Source of the DNA: an uncultured Lachnospiraceae bacterium
GTDB lineage: Bacteria > Bacillota > Clostridia > Lachnospirales > Lachnospiraceae
Reading direction: 5' to 3'
DNA length: 58,799 nucleotides
Assembly (NCBI GenBank): GCA_949840805.1
Contig: CATKXR010000023.1
Location: 1-58,799, forward strand
Part shown: piece by piece, positions 1 to 8,453 of the stretch
Numbering within the stretch: the first letter of the stretch is position 1
How the letters are laid out: every line of letters starts with the position of its first letter
Notes under the pieces: generated by a model
The model's database searches: none
Seen by the model: only the letters and a program-made list of their open reading frames with translations
Told to the model about the DNA's origin: nothing
Program-made: the position numbers and the translations under genes

Positions 1-489
1 GGTTTTGTTGGAGTTTTCCGCCGGAGCAGGAGCCGGGGCCGCCGGAGCGGCCGGAGCCTGGGCAGCGGCAAAAGCGGCTGCGATCTCGTCGGGGCTCATA
101 GTTTTGTTGGAGTTTTCCGCCGGAGCAGGAGCGGGAGCGGCTGGAGCCTGGGCAGCGGCAAAAGCGGCTGCAATCTCGTCGGGGCTCATGGTTTTGTTGG
201 AGCTTTCCGCCGGGTTAGGAGCCGGAGCAGCGGGAGCGGGAGCGGTCGGAGCCTGGGCAGCGGCAAAAGCGGCCGCAATCTCGTCGGGGCTCATAGTTTT
301 GTTTGAGCTTTCCGCCGGAGCAGGAGCCGGTGCGGCTGGAGCCTGGGCAGCGGCAAAAGCGGCTGCAATCTCGTCGGGGCTCATAGTTTTGTTTGAGCTT
401 TCCGCCGGAGCAGGAGCCGGGGCGGCGGGAGCGGCCGGAGCCTGGGCAGCGGCAAAAGCAGCCGCAATCTCGTCAGGGCTCATAGTCTT
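1..489 (-). repeat. Five full coding repeats of a TMSPDEIAAAFAAAQAP unit
   Basis: The Met codons of the units lie at 481-483, 382-384, 292-294, 187-189 and 97-99, so the periods are 99, 90, 105 and 90 bp, all multiples of three. A sixth copy begins at the window edge. The 16-residue core is invariant in all five full copies, while the linkers vary in length and sequence (Ala, Pro, Asn, Ser). Conservation of the core against drifting linkers points to selection on the core. It also makes the array prone to slippage. Confidence 0.9.
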
Positions 490-792
490 AGTGGAAGTTT
501 CCGATGGGGCCGCGGCCGCCGCCGCGGCCTGGTTGTGGCTGGTCTCCTCCTGAAGTTCCTCGGATAGTTTGTTTAAAATCTCCTGGGAAAGCCTGTCATT
601 ACGGCTGGCTTCGTCAACAACCGTCACCTTGGAAGGGGTGACGGTATGGGACTGGACATCGTTCTTTTTTTCTGCAGACGCCGCCGGTTCTGCGGGAGCC
701 GCCGGTTCGCTGGCCGGTTCATTGGGTTCGCCAGAGGCGCCGTTAGTCAGCAAATTCATTACATGTGAAGTTTTATTTGTTTTCTTAGGCAT
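1..792 (-). CDS. Ala/Pro-rich repeat protein with FliM/FliN-like motifs, 3' end outside window
   Basis: The frame is open from an ATG at 792 (Shine-Dalgarno AAGGAGG just upstream) to the window edge, giving 264 codons with no stop. The first 100 or so residues are low-complexity Pro/Ala/Glu with a short helical stretch (LSQEILNKLSEELQEE). The remainder is tandem copies of KTMSPDEIAAAFAAAQ separated by Ala/Pro linkers. This motif resembles the N-terminal LSQ-EIDALL element of FliM and FliY, which binds CheY-P in the family. The gene follows the parA gene by 14 bp and is surely co-transcribed with it. The product has no signal peptide or membrane segment. I do not recognise the protein. A role as cargo or adaptor for the ParA, or as a CheY or motor-binding scaffold, is inference only. 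Confidence 0.75.
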   Translation of the reverse strand, partial: MPKKTNKTSHVMNLLTNGASGEPNEPASEPAAPAEPAASAEKKNDVQSHTVTPSKVTVVDEASRNDRLSQEILNKLSEELQEETSHNQAAAAAAAPSETSTKTMSPDEIAAAFAAAQAPAAPAAPAPAPAESSNKTMSPDEIAAAFAAAQAPAAPAPAPAESSNKTMSPDEIAAAFAAAQAPTAPAPAAPAPNPAESSNKTMSPDEIAAAFAAAQAPAAPAPAPAENSNKTMSPDEIAAAFAAAQAPAAPAAPAPAPAENSNKT

Positions 793-806
793 TGTGCAAA
801 TCCTCC

Positions 807-1571
807 TTATAAATGGATCTCCGGCGCAATCTCCTCAAGAAACGCCTGGTAGTCCTTAACCGCTGATGAGCGGGGATTGTATGAAAAGATACTCTCTCCA
901 TGGGCGGGAGCCTCCGCAACGGCCACTCCGGTACGGATCTTTGTGTCGAATACCCGTGAATTGATTTGAGTAGCGAGCTGCTCCGCCATTTCTAATACAT
1001 CCCGGGAAAGAAGGGTGCGCGGATTGAACCTGGTAAGGAGAATGCCCAGGACATTCAGCCCGGGATTAAAGGTCTCCCGTACCGTATCGATGGTTTCTTT
1101 CAACTGGGCAAGCCCTACAAGGCTCAGAATATCGGACGCCATAGGGATGATCAAAAAGTTGGAAACAGAATAGGCATTGACCGTTAAAAGATTCAGGGCG
1201 GGAGGCGTGTCAATGATGATATAATCATATTGGTTCAAGACAGGCCAGATGGCATCCCTGAGGATGTATTCCCGACGGGTCGGGAGGCTCTCCAAGCCGC
1301 TGCTGCTGAGGGTAATGTCTGATACAAGAAGATCGCCATATTCGCTTTTAAAAAGAGCTTTTTGGACAGGAACCGTACCCTTGAGGACATCAAGGACCGT
1401 ATATTGGTTATCCATGCCGGCGCCGAGGCAGAAGCCTAAGTTGCCCTGAGGGTCTAAATCGATGCCCAGAACCTTCTTTCCGGCAAGGGAAATCCCTGAG
1501 GCAATTGCCGCGGATGTAGTGGTTTTGCCCACGCCGCCTTTCTGATTCGATACTGTAATAATGATAGACAA
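807..1571 (-). CDS. parA: ParA/Soj-family ATPase in a flagellar context
   Basis: A 254-residue protein with the deviant Walker A motif KGGVGKTT (residues 11-18), the DLDPQGN Walker A' segment and a DTPP Walker B segment. These are the hallmarks of ParA/MinD ATPases that form dynamic dimers on DNA or membrane. There is no MinD-type C-terminal amphipathic helix, so it looks like a nucleoid-binding Soj/ParC-type protein. The start is a TTG at 1571, chosen because GGAGGT lies six bases upstream. It is the first gene of a leftward pair with the motif-repeat protein. No parB is visible. By analogy with ParC/PpfA it may position chemoreceptor arrays or flagellar parts, but that is inference. Confidence 0.88.
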   Translation of the reverse strand: MSIIITVSNQKGGVGKTTTSAAIASGISLAGKKVLGIDLDPQGNLGFCLGAGMDNQYTVLDVLKGTVPVQKALFKSEYGDLLVSDITLSSSGLESLPTRREYILRDAIWPVLNQYDYIIIDTPPALNLLTVNAYSVSNFLIIPMASDILSLVGLAQLKETIDTVRETFNPGLNVLGILLTRFNPRTLLSRDVLEMAEQLATQINSRVFDTKIRTGVAVAEAPAHGESIFSYNPRSSAVKDYQAFLEEIAPEIHL

Positions 1572-1599
1572 AACGGTACCTCCAGTATTTACAATATAG

Positions 1600-1681
1600 T
1601 AAAAATGATTTTTTTAGTTCAGATATTATTTTTATTATATAACATGTCGATAAATAAGTATAGATTAAAAATGATTTTTTT
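1600..1681. repeat. Two identical near-palindromic 16-bp boxes between parA and fliD
   Basis: TAAAAATGATTTTTTT occurs at 1600-1615 and again, unchanged, at 1666-1681, 66 bp apart, in the 163-bp divergent intergenic region. The core AAAAAT-G-ATTTTT is a palindrome around one central base. The placement suits an operator pair or UP-type element acting on both promoters. A poor sigma-28-like box (GTCGATAA, 1646-1653) lies between the copies. Confidence 0.5.
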
Positions 1682-1734
1682 CAAGGTATTACGTTTCAGA
1701 TGAACGAGATAGTAAGAGAAAGGAGCATATAGAA

Positions 1735-4725
1735 ATGGCGAGTGTATCAAGTACAAGCAGCCTGGGGAACACATCTCTTCGAGGCTACGGCGGCATGGCA
1801 TCGGGCATTGACCGTGATGAGATCATTGAGCAGATGACCCTTGGCACCACCACCAAGATTAACAACCAGGAGAGTGCGATCACCAAGCTGGAATGGAAGC
1901 AGGAGGCGTATAGAAGCATCAGCGATAAGATTCTGGGCCTGAGTGACGATTTTTTCAGCTATACTTCCTTAAGCAGCCTGAAGGATCCCGGCACTTTTGC
2001 CAAAAGCCTGATCAGCGTGCTGGGAAAGGAGGATTCGACAAGATTTGTCAGTGCATCCGGAACTTCGGAACTGGTGGGGAATGTATCCATCCAGTCTGTC
2101 CGGAAGCTTGCGACTTCCAGCGTATATAAGTCAGATGTTACGCAGGGAGATCTGGAGACGGATTTAAAGGAACTGGAAGGCGCGTTTATGTACGAGTCCA
2201 AGCTCATGAGGTCCGAACTTCGTTTCGGTATTGCAAATGGAGACGGAACATACAGCAACACCCAGACTTTCCAGTTCCCGACAAGCTATGAAGAAAATGG
2301 GGAAACCAAGCAAATCAATTATTTCCTTCAGACAAAACATCTGGCAGACGGCACGACAAGACTGGAGACAGAAGATGAATATGGCACTCGTTTGGCCGAA
2401 CAGTTAAATAAAGCGCTTAAAAATTCTTCCGTGAAATTTAGTGACAAAGACAGCGATAAGATTGACAATGTCATTAAATTTGAATATAGCAAGGGCAAAA
2501 TGAATATTGTAAGCGCTACGCCTGACGGGAAGACCGCGGGCGATATGGGCAATTATGTCATCCAGGGGAATTCAACGGCATTGAAGGCTCTGGGATATAA
2601 GGGATCGGTAGATGATAAAGTCGGCCTTAAAGTAGGTGAATTTAACAGCGGCGTGCAGAACTTTAAAGACTCTGCCTTACACCAGACAAGCGCTCTCGGA
2701 TATTTGACAGGGAAAAAGGTTACTTTTAACTATGACGGAAATAAGAAAGATATCGAGCTGATCACGGATGAGGAAGCGAAAAAACTGCTGGATATGGGAC
2801 TCAGCGCTGAAGAAGAAGCGGAAATCAGAAAGAAGTTTGCGGAGGATTTTGATGACGGTACAGACCTTAAAAACGGAGTGATTGAAGACGTCAGAAAAGG
2901 TTTGGCAAATACGATCAAGTCCGAACTGTCAGCAGAACTTGAGAAAAAAATAAGAGAAGACCTTAAAGCCGAATTAAGGCCGGATATTGAAACATCAGTC
3001 AATAATAATCCGGATTATAAGGATCTGCCGCAGGAAGAAAGAGACAGAATTATCGAAGCAGAAGTAAATAAGGCGTTAGGCAGTGACGAAAATAAAAAGA
3101 AGATAGCAGAAGAGCTGGAAGCCAGTTTGAAGACTGAGCTGGAAAAGCCTGAGAATCAGGTAGACGCAAAGTATACTCAGGATGATATCGATGATCTTGT
3201 ACAGCGAAGGCTGGACACGGTTCTGGAAAAACGCATAACGGAAGCCAAAGATAAAAACAGGATGGATCAGATGGCAGAGAATATCCAGAAACGTTTGGAC
3301 AGAGCGTTTGGTAAGGATTCCGTCAAGGCGTTTGTATCAGATAACGGCAATTTGGCATTTAAAACAGCAGAAAAAGGATCTACTACCTCTTCCTCTACCT
3401 TATCGATCACCAGCAACGACAATGCCATATTATACAACATGGGCATTGTAAACGGGGCTTCTAATAAGGTGAATTTGAATGATAAGCTAAGCCAGTCCAG
3501 TATCGGGATTAATTTTTATGAGACAAAGGATACGGGAGAGTATGTATATAAAGACGGCCTTGTTATCAATGGTGTGAAGATCGACGGGATTGACGCCAAT
3601 ACCAGCATCAGCAGCATCCTTTCAAAGATCAATTCCAATGAAGAGGTAGGAGTAAAAGCTACTTACGTGGATGCAACAGGCCAGTTTATGTTGGTTTCTA
3701 AAGAGACCGGGGCATCCAGGGAGATTGAACTGACTTCACAATTAGCCCAGGATCTTTTCGGCACGCATAAGGAAGATGGGACACTGGATAATGAAGCCGG
3801 TTTGGTTAGAGGCCAGGATGCCATAATCGATGTAAGCTATGGAAACGGTGTGACGGTGACGCTGGAACGTGCTTCCAATACTTTTAATCTGGAAGGAATG
3901 GATGTCACTGTCTCAGGTACATTTGGCGGGGAATATAAGAAAGACGCTGATGGCAAGGAAGTTTGGGAAAAGGATACCTCCGCCGCCGTAACCTTCAGCG
4001 CCAAGGCTGATGTAGATAAGGTTACGGAAAAGGTAAAGAAATTCTTCGAAGATTTCAACGCCCTGGTAACGGAAGTCAATACACAGGTTACTACCCGTCC
4101 CGACAGTTCCTACGGTCCTCTGACTGACGAGCAGAAAGAAGAGATGAGCGAGACCTCCATTGAGAACTGGGAGAAGAAGGCAAAGTCAGGATTGCTGTTC
4201 AATGATTCCACAATGAGGGATCTGAGCATGGATATCCAGTCTATCTACTCAAAGATGATGCGTCAGACCGGCCTTAGCTATGAAGATTTAAAAGAGATGG
4301 GCATCACCTACTCAGACAATGAGAAAGACGGAGGCGTGATCGTCTTTGACGAGACTGCATTCCGGAGCGCTATGGAGAATAAGCCGGAGAAGATTTCCGC
4401 CTTCTTTACAGGCGGCGGCGGTATGGGTAATGGATTTATGAAGACGGTAGAAGATACTTTCACCCCATATGCTACCCGCTATGCCACCAGGAACGGCAAC
4501 TCCTACGGACGGCTGATCGAAGAAGCCGGATCGGAAAAGATACCGACCTCGATCATGAAGAACCAGATTTATAATGAGATTAAGTCCAAGCAGGATTTGA
4601 TCGAACAGCTTCGGTCAAAGCTGAAGACAGAGCAGGATCGTTATATTTCTATGTTTACAACGATGGAAACCATGATCAATCGGATGAATTCCCAGGCCAG
4701 CTATCTGTCACAGATCACAGGCTAA
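1735..4725 (+). CDS. fliD: Flagellar filament cap protein FliD (hook-associated protein 2), unusually long
   Basis: The N-terminus carries the FliD_N signature (GGMASGIDRDEIIEQM, from residue 19). A flagellin-IN-type segment (VINGVKIDGIDANTSI) lies near residues 608-665. The last 60 residues form the coiled coil that ends in SQASYLSQITG, as in FliD_C. FliD caps the growing filament and promotes flagellin folding. At 996 residues it is much longer than the usual 450-700. The excess is mostly a highly charged, Glu/Lys-rich helical insertion at about residues 340-530. The start ATG has AAAGGAG nine bases upstream. It heads the fliD-fliS-FliT-like operon and is divergent from parA. Confidence 0.95.
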   Translation: MASVSSTSSLGNTSLRGYGGMASGIDRDEIIEQMTLGTTTKINNQESAITKLEWKQEAYRSISDKILGLSDDFFSYTSLSSLKDPGTFAKSLISVLGKEDSTRFVSASGTSELVGNVSIQSVRKLATSSVYKSDVTQGDLETDLKELEGAFMYESKLMRSELRFGIANGDGTYSNTQTFQFPTSYEENGETKQINYFLQTKHLADGTTRLETEDEYGTRLAEQLNKALKNSSVKFSDKDSDKIDNVIKFEYSKGKMNIVSATPDGKTAGDMGNYVIQGNSTALKALGYKGSVDDKVGLKVGEFNSGVQNFKDSALHQTSALGYLTGKKVTFNYDGNKKDIELITDEEAKKLLDMGLSAEEEAEIRKKFAEDFDDGTDLKNGVIEDVRKGLANTIKSELSAELEKKIREDLKAELRPDIETSVNNNPDYKDLPQEERDRIIEAEVNKALGSDENKKKIAEELEASLKTELEKPENQVDAKYTQDDIDDLVQRRLDTVLEKRITEAKDKNRMDQMAENIQKRLDRAFGKDSVKAFVSDNGNLAFKTAEKGSTTSSSTLSITSNDNAILYNMGIVNGASNKVNLNDKLSQSSIGINFYETKDTGEYVYKDGLVINGVKIDGIDANTSISSILSKINSNEEVGVKATYVDATGQFMLVSKETGASREIELTSQLAQDLFGTHKEDGTLDNEAGLVRGQDAIIDVSYGNGVTVTLERASNTFNLEGMDVTVSGTFGGEYKKDADGKEVWEKDTSAAVTFSAKADVDKVTEKVKKFFEDFNALVTEVNTQVTTRPDSSYGPLTDEQKEEMSETSIENWEKKAKSGLLFNDSTMRDLSMDIQSIYSKMMRQTGLSYEDLKEMGITYSDNEKDGGVIVFDETAFRSAMENKPEKISAFFTGGGGMGNGFMKTVEDTFTPYATRYATRNGNSYGRLIEEAGSEKIPTSIMKNQIYNEIKSKQDLIEQLRSKLKTEQDRYISMFTTMETMINRMNSQASYLSQITG

Positions 4726-4745
4726 GGGAAAAGGAAAGGGATTGA

Positions 4746-5150
4746 ATGAACGGATATAATCGTTACAAGGAAAAAAGCATTTATTCTATGTCAGGTTCAG
4801 AGCAGCTTTTGCTTCTTTTTGACGAGGCAATCAGCCGTCTTACCAGGGCTGAATATTCTCTGAAAGATAAAGATTATCCGGATTTTGAGGACTGTATCAC
4901 CAGAACTTCTAAGATTGTCCGTTATTTGATGGATATTCTTGATATGAGCCAGCCGATCAGCAGAGATCTTAGAAGAATATACAATTATCTTGTCTATGAT
5001 CTCAGCATGGTGAAGGCGGGCAGGGAGAGAAGGATAGATGAGATCGGAAGGATCCGCCATATTCTTTCCGAACTGCGTGAAGCCTTCAGTGAAGCCAGTA
5101 AGCAGGTAAATGATATGCATGTGGTCAGGGAGGCAGAGATTCGAGGCTAA
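4746..5150 (+). CDS. fliS: Flagellin export chaperone FliS
   Basis: A 134-residue all-helical protein starting MNGYNRYKEKSIYSMS, with the FliS-typical N-terminus and the conserved LLLLFDEAISRL helix. FliS binds the C-terminal disordered part of flagellin in the cytoplasm and hands it to the flagellar type III export gate. It lies 20 bp after fliD with a ribosome site (AAGGAAAGGG), the standard fliD-fliS arrangement. Length matches the family (120-135). Confidence 0.95.
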   Translation: MNGYNRYKEKSIYSMSGSEQLLLLFDEAISRLTRAEYSLKDKDYPDFEDCITRTSKIVRYLMDILDMSQPISRDLRRIYNYLVYDLSMVKAGRERRIDEIGRIRHILSELREAFSEASKQVNDMHVVREAEIRG

Positions 5151-5166
5151 GGAAAGGTGACAGGAG

Positions 5167-5592
5167 ATGGAATTGGATGTAACGAAGGTCATGATTCTTC
5201 TCCAGAGAAAATATGGATCCATTCGGGAGATTGACAGGCTGACCAGGGAATTAGAGGAAGCGTTCATACGAAATGATGAAGTGTCGGCAACAATGCTTTT
5301 GGAAATGCGGGCAGAGGAGATGGCTAAGATTGACAATTATACGGAAGAAATCTGGCAGTTGGCAGCGTCCGACAGGGCGGCCCTGCAGAAGCTCCGCCGG
5401 TTAATAACTTCAGATCCGTCAACTGCTCATGGAGAAAGCGCCGAGGAGAAGAAGATTTATGAGATCCGCCACAGAACCCAGGAACTTCTTGATGGAATAC
5501 GTGAGACAGACAAGAGAGTGAACCGAAGAGTAGCCAGAGAGAAATCTTATTATGGGGCTGATCCGGAAGCAAGGCATCCGGTAAGCGTGTAA
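5167..5592 (+). CDS. FliT-like small helical flagellar protein
   Basis: 141 residues, entirely helical and charged, 16 bp downstream of fliS. The position is that of fliT in fliDST operons. Size and character suit a FliT/FlgN-type export chaperone (for example REIDRLTRELEEAF and KKIYEIRHRTQELLDGI helices), but sequence similarity to FliT is too weak to call by eye. In the family, FliT binds FliD and keeps it export-competent. The function here is inferred from position. Confidence 0.6.
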   Translation: MELDVTKVMILLQRKYGSIREIDRLTRELEEAFIRNDEVSATMLLEMRAEEMAKIDNYTEEIWQLAASDRAALQKLRRLITSDPSTAHGESAEEKKIYEIRHRTQELLDGIRETDKRVNRRVAREKSYYGADPEARHPVSV

Positions 5593-5659
5593 GTGGAAAT
5601 TCGTTCCGGAAATGTAATGATATGTGACAGGAATATGCATGAACTGTCGCGATAAATAT

Positions 5660-5691
5660 GGTACTTTGGCTGCGTCTGCAGCCTTAGTACC
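5660..5691. terminator. Perfect hairpin after the fliDS operon
   Basis: GGTACT-tt-GGCTGC-gtct-GCAGCC-tt-AGTACC forms a 12-bp stem with one symmetrical internal loop. It sits 68 bp after the FliT-like gene. The following CTTTCCGTGTTT is only moderately T-rich, so it may be a partial terminator or a processing signal. The rest of 5593-5830 shows no gene. Confidence 0.5.
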
Positions 5692-5830
5692 TTTCCGTGT
5701 TTAGGAACTGAAGAAAATGACTCGTCAGAGATTGCATGAAGACCGGGAAAACAGTTCCCAAGGCGGAAAATAGCTAAGCAGTAACCAGTAACAGGCGGCA
5801 ATAAGCGAAAAAGAAAGAGAAGGTGTGGCT

Positions 5831-7153
5831 ATGTCGTTGAGAGTATCAGGAAACAATTATTCCAATTATCAAAACATGTATCAGATGATGCAGACCCTCC
5901 AGTCTGCACGGACTGCCCAGAGTTCCCGGATCGGGCAGGCAGTCAGCCCGATCAGCAGGGTTCCCCGCGTAAAGACCAGTTCGGTCAATTATACGGATAC
6001 ATTGAAGTTTGTCCAGAATTATGGAAAGGGAATGTCTGATGTGAAGCTGAGCGCGGCAAAGCTTCAGTCCGGGAATGCCTCCAATGTATTTTCCAGCGTG
6101 GATATGAAAAGTTCGGATTCATCGGTAGCTCGGGTGGATAAGACTTTCCGGCCTAAAGAGGGTACAGAGATCGGCTTGGAAGTCCAGTCTTTAGCCGCAG
6201 CCCAGCAGAACCGGAGCCAGGCCGTGGACGGCGGCCAGAAAGCAGAAGACGGTTCTTCCATGAATTTCCAGATTACCTCGTCCAATGGGAGAAGTGTCCA
6301 GGTTAATGTGAGCGATACTGCGGCAGACGGGACAAAGAGAACCAATGAACAGATGTATCAGGATGCGGCCCAGCAGATCAACAGCAGAAGGAATTTGGGG
6401 GTAAAGGCATCCGTGGCGAATGAGGACGGCAAGATATCCCTTGTTTTGTCTTCGGAAAAGACCGGTGAAAGCAATGGATTTACCGTACAGGGAGAAACGG
6501 GGGCAGCGTCAGGAATCCAGAACGTGGCTGCAGAAGGACAGAATGCCCGGTATACCGTTACCCAGAACGGCCAGACCACTTCCCGGACATCAGAGAGCAA
6601 CAAGATTTCTTTGGATTATGGAAGAATTGATGCTACCTTAACCGGAACCGGTTCTGCCCAGATCAAGGCAGGGGCAGATACGGATAAGATTGTTTCTGCT
6701 GTGAAGGATATGGTGAACCAGTATAATGAAGCTACGGATCTTTTAAAGTCCAATGCGGGCAGAGGAAGAGGGACCCAGGCCCAGTATGAGAGCTTCAGCC
6801 GTCCCGTTGCCAGTGACAGCACTCTGAAGGCTGTGGGGATCCGCTATGACAAAAGCGGAAGAATGCAGGTAGATGAATCAGCCTTGAAGGAAGCCTTGAG
6901 TAAAGACTTTGAGGGGACAAAGGAGATTATCGGCGGCCAGTTCGGCATAGCAGACAAGATAGCCCAGAAGGCGGATTCTGCCATGGCAACTTCCTCAGGC
7001 AGGCTGGTGGACCAGGATGTTTCTGCAAGGATGGACCGGAGCCAGGAAAACACTTTTTCTTCTTTCCGTTTCCTGTCAAACTTTGCAGGTTCCGGACCTT
7101 ACAGTTTAGGCAATTATTATACGGTCGGACTGATGTTAAATACCCGGGGCTGA
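5831..7153 (+). CDS. Second FliD-like, hook-associated-type protein
   Basis: A 440-residue protein with no signal peptide. A heptad-like N-terminus (NYTDTLKFVQNYGKGMSDVK) is followed by a Ser/Gln-rich middle. The C-terminal half has a FliD_C-like pattern: IKAGADTDKIVSAVKDMVNQYNEA, then TLKAVGIRYDKSGRMQVDESAL, then a run of small residues. The FliD_N signature (GLATGID-type) is missing. It may be an additional filament cap or junction protein, or a secreted filament-associated protein. Start: the ATG at 5831 has GAGAAGG seven bases upstream. A GTG at 5825 overlaps that site and is less likely. It is followed after 30 bp by the next gene. Confidence 0.6.
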   Translation: MSLRVSGNNYSNYQNMYQMMQTLQSARTAQSSRIGQAVSPISRVPRVKTSSVNYTDTLKFVQNYGKGMSDVKLSAAKLQSGNASNVFSSVDMKSSDSSVARVDKTFRPKEGTEIGLEVQSLAAAQQNRSQAVDGGQKAEDGSSMNFQITSSNGRSVQVNVSDTAADGTKRTNEQMYQDAAQQINSRRNLGVKASVANEDGKISLVLSSEKTGESNGFTVQGETGAASGIQNVAAEGQNARYTVTQNGQTTSRTSESNKISLDYGRIDATLTGTGSAQIKAGADTDKIVSAVKDMVNQYNEATDLLKSNAGRGRGTQAQYESFSRPVASDSTLKAVGIRYDKSGRMQVDESALKEALSKDFEGTKEIIGGQFGIADKIAQKADSAMATSSGRLVDQDVSARMDRSQENTFSSFRFLSNFAGSGPYSLGNYYTVGLMLNTRG

Positions 7154-7183
7154 TAGTTCTCCGGTGATTGAAGAGAGAAGTCT

Positions 7184-8356
7184 ATGAATCAATTATTGTA
7201 TGAGGGACGGACCCTGGTCGGAATCGTATCCTCCATCATCCGTCAGGATGCCCTGCATGTATTGTATAATCGGCTGGACTGGGAGCGGATGTTTCGTCTG
7301 GCAGATTATCACAGGGTTGCGAATATCGTTTACCTTGGTGTCCTGGGTAAGGGAGACGCCTTGCCGGATCGATGGCGGGATCGCTTTTTTGGACGATACC
7401 AGGAAGCATTATTGTTTGGTGAAAATTGTGAGGAGTCTCTCAAAGAAGTGCTGATGTGGCTGGATATGCGGGAGATTTCCTGCACGATTCTTACAGCTGC
7501 GTCAGTCCGGGAGCTATATACGATTTCAGAGACTGCGGAAAACACTCCTGTACAGATTTTATTGGATGAGGAAAATTACCTGCTTGCAAAAGGATATTTA
7601 ATTGACTTAGGATATGAGACAGACCAGATCTACAAAGGCTGCGGAGAGCGGATGAAACGGGTGTCCTGTATATCGGTAGTGTTGTATCATAAGCTGCCGT
7701 TCCGGACGCCCGGATATGCCAAGAATATGCAGAAGCTTTTGGAAACGGCTTTTGTGGAAGAACCTTATTATAATATCCGGGTTCTTCCGGAGGAAAGTGA
7801 ATTTGTGTTCCGTTTGGCAAAGATCGTCTATGGGTATGCCACTGACGAACTGCGTCTGCGGGAAATGCTGGATCTGTTTTTGTTCCATAAGATGTGGCGG
7901 AAAGAACTGAATATGGAGACCATCCAAAAACGCCTGTCAGATTTTCAGATCGATGAAATTGCGGAAAAGCTTCTCAGAATTGCCTATATGTGGTTTGGGG
8001 ACCGGAACGATAATGTATTTATAGAGCAGCCGGAAGATATGTCGGTTTACGATATAATCGAGGACCGGATGCTGACAAGCGGTACCATTAACCGTGAAGC
8101 GGATGTTCAGGTATTGAAATTGGAGAAAGCGATTCAAAAAGATCTGGACAAGGAACGGCGGGAAGAAAGCCGGGAGATTTTCAAAGAGAAGATCGCAGAT
8201 TTTTTCGGTACATTCCGAAGGAAGATCCAGTGGGCCTTTCCGGACTATCATTATATGAGTTCCATTTACCCGATTGTGGAGAAGATTCCATTGCTGTTGC
8301 CAGTGTTCTGGTTAGTCAGAGGGGTACGGCTTTTGTGGAGAATGATTGTGAAATAA
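7184..8356 (+). CDS. Degenerate NTP_transf_5-family (nucleotidyltransferase-like) protein
   Basis: 390 residues. The first 200 follow the pattern of the uncharacterised nucleotidyltransferase family PF14907: DWERMFRLADYHRVANIVYL (32-51), then ISCTILTAASVRELY (98-112), then PVQILLDEENYLLAKGYL. In the family the second block reads LLKG and the third contains DID. Here they are ILTAA (A105-A106) and PVQ (122-124), so the nucleotide and metal ligands appear lost. The last 40 residues are basic and amphipathic (LLPVFWLVRGVRLLWRMIVK), suggesting membrane association. It lies 30 bp after the second FliD-like gene, in the same transcript. The role is unknown; it may be a pseudoenzyme tied to flagellar or surface modification. 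Confidence 0.6.
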   Translation: MNQLLYEGRTLVGIVSSIIRQDALHVLYNRLDWERMFRLADYHRVANIVYLGVLGKGDALPDRWRDRFFGRYQEALLFGENCEESLKEVLMWLDMREISCTILTAASVRELYTISETAENTPVQILLDEENYLLAKGYLIDLGYETDQIYKGCGERMKRVSCISVVLYHKLPFRTPGYAKNMQKLLETAFVEEPYYNIRVLPEESEFVFRLAKIVYGYATDELRLREMLDLFLFHKMWRKELNMETIQKRLSDFQIDEIAEKLLRIAYMWFGDRNDNVFIEQPEDMSVYDIIEDRMLTSGTINREADVQVLKLEKAIQKDLDKERREESREIFKEKIADFFGTFRRKIQWAFPDYHYMSSIYPIVEKIPLLLPVFWLVRGVRLLWRMIVK

Positions 8357-8376
8357 TATGGCTAAGATTATATGAA

Positions 8377-8415
8377 CAAGCCCTGTAGCTGCTGATTTTG
8401 CGGCTACAGGGCTTG
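8377..8415. terminator. Strong hairpin between convergent flagellar operons
   Basis: CAAGCCCTGTAGC (8377-8389) pairs perfectly with GCTACAGGGCTTG (8403-8415). It follows the plus-strand operon end at 8356 by 20 bp. The T-run is weak (TTGGTT). Confidence 0.7.
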
Positions 8416-8453
8416 TTGGTTCATCAAATTAAATTGATAATTGAATACTGAAA

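Noticed and set aside
5..553. Plus-strand Ala/Gly/Leu-rich frame of 182 codons with repeats
   Set aside because: It is the complement of the Ala/Pro-rich repeat gene. The minus frame has a ribosome site, follows parA and keeps an invariant protein motif.
1..792. CRISPR-like array in the first 500 bp
   Set aside because: Periods are multiples of three, units are coding, and the spacers are similar Ala/Pro linkers rather than unique sequence.
1646..1653. Sigma-28 promoter for fliD (GTCGATAA)
   Set aside because: One mismatch in the -10 core and no TAAA at the right distance in a very AT-rich stretch; chance is likely.
5593..5830. c-di-GMP riboswitch before the second FliD-like gene
   Set aside because: A hairpin is present, but I see none of the conserved GEMM-I loop sequences.
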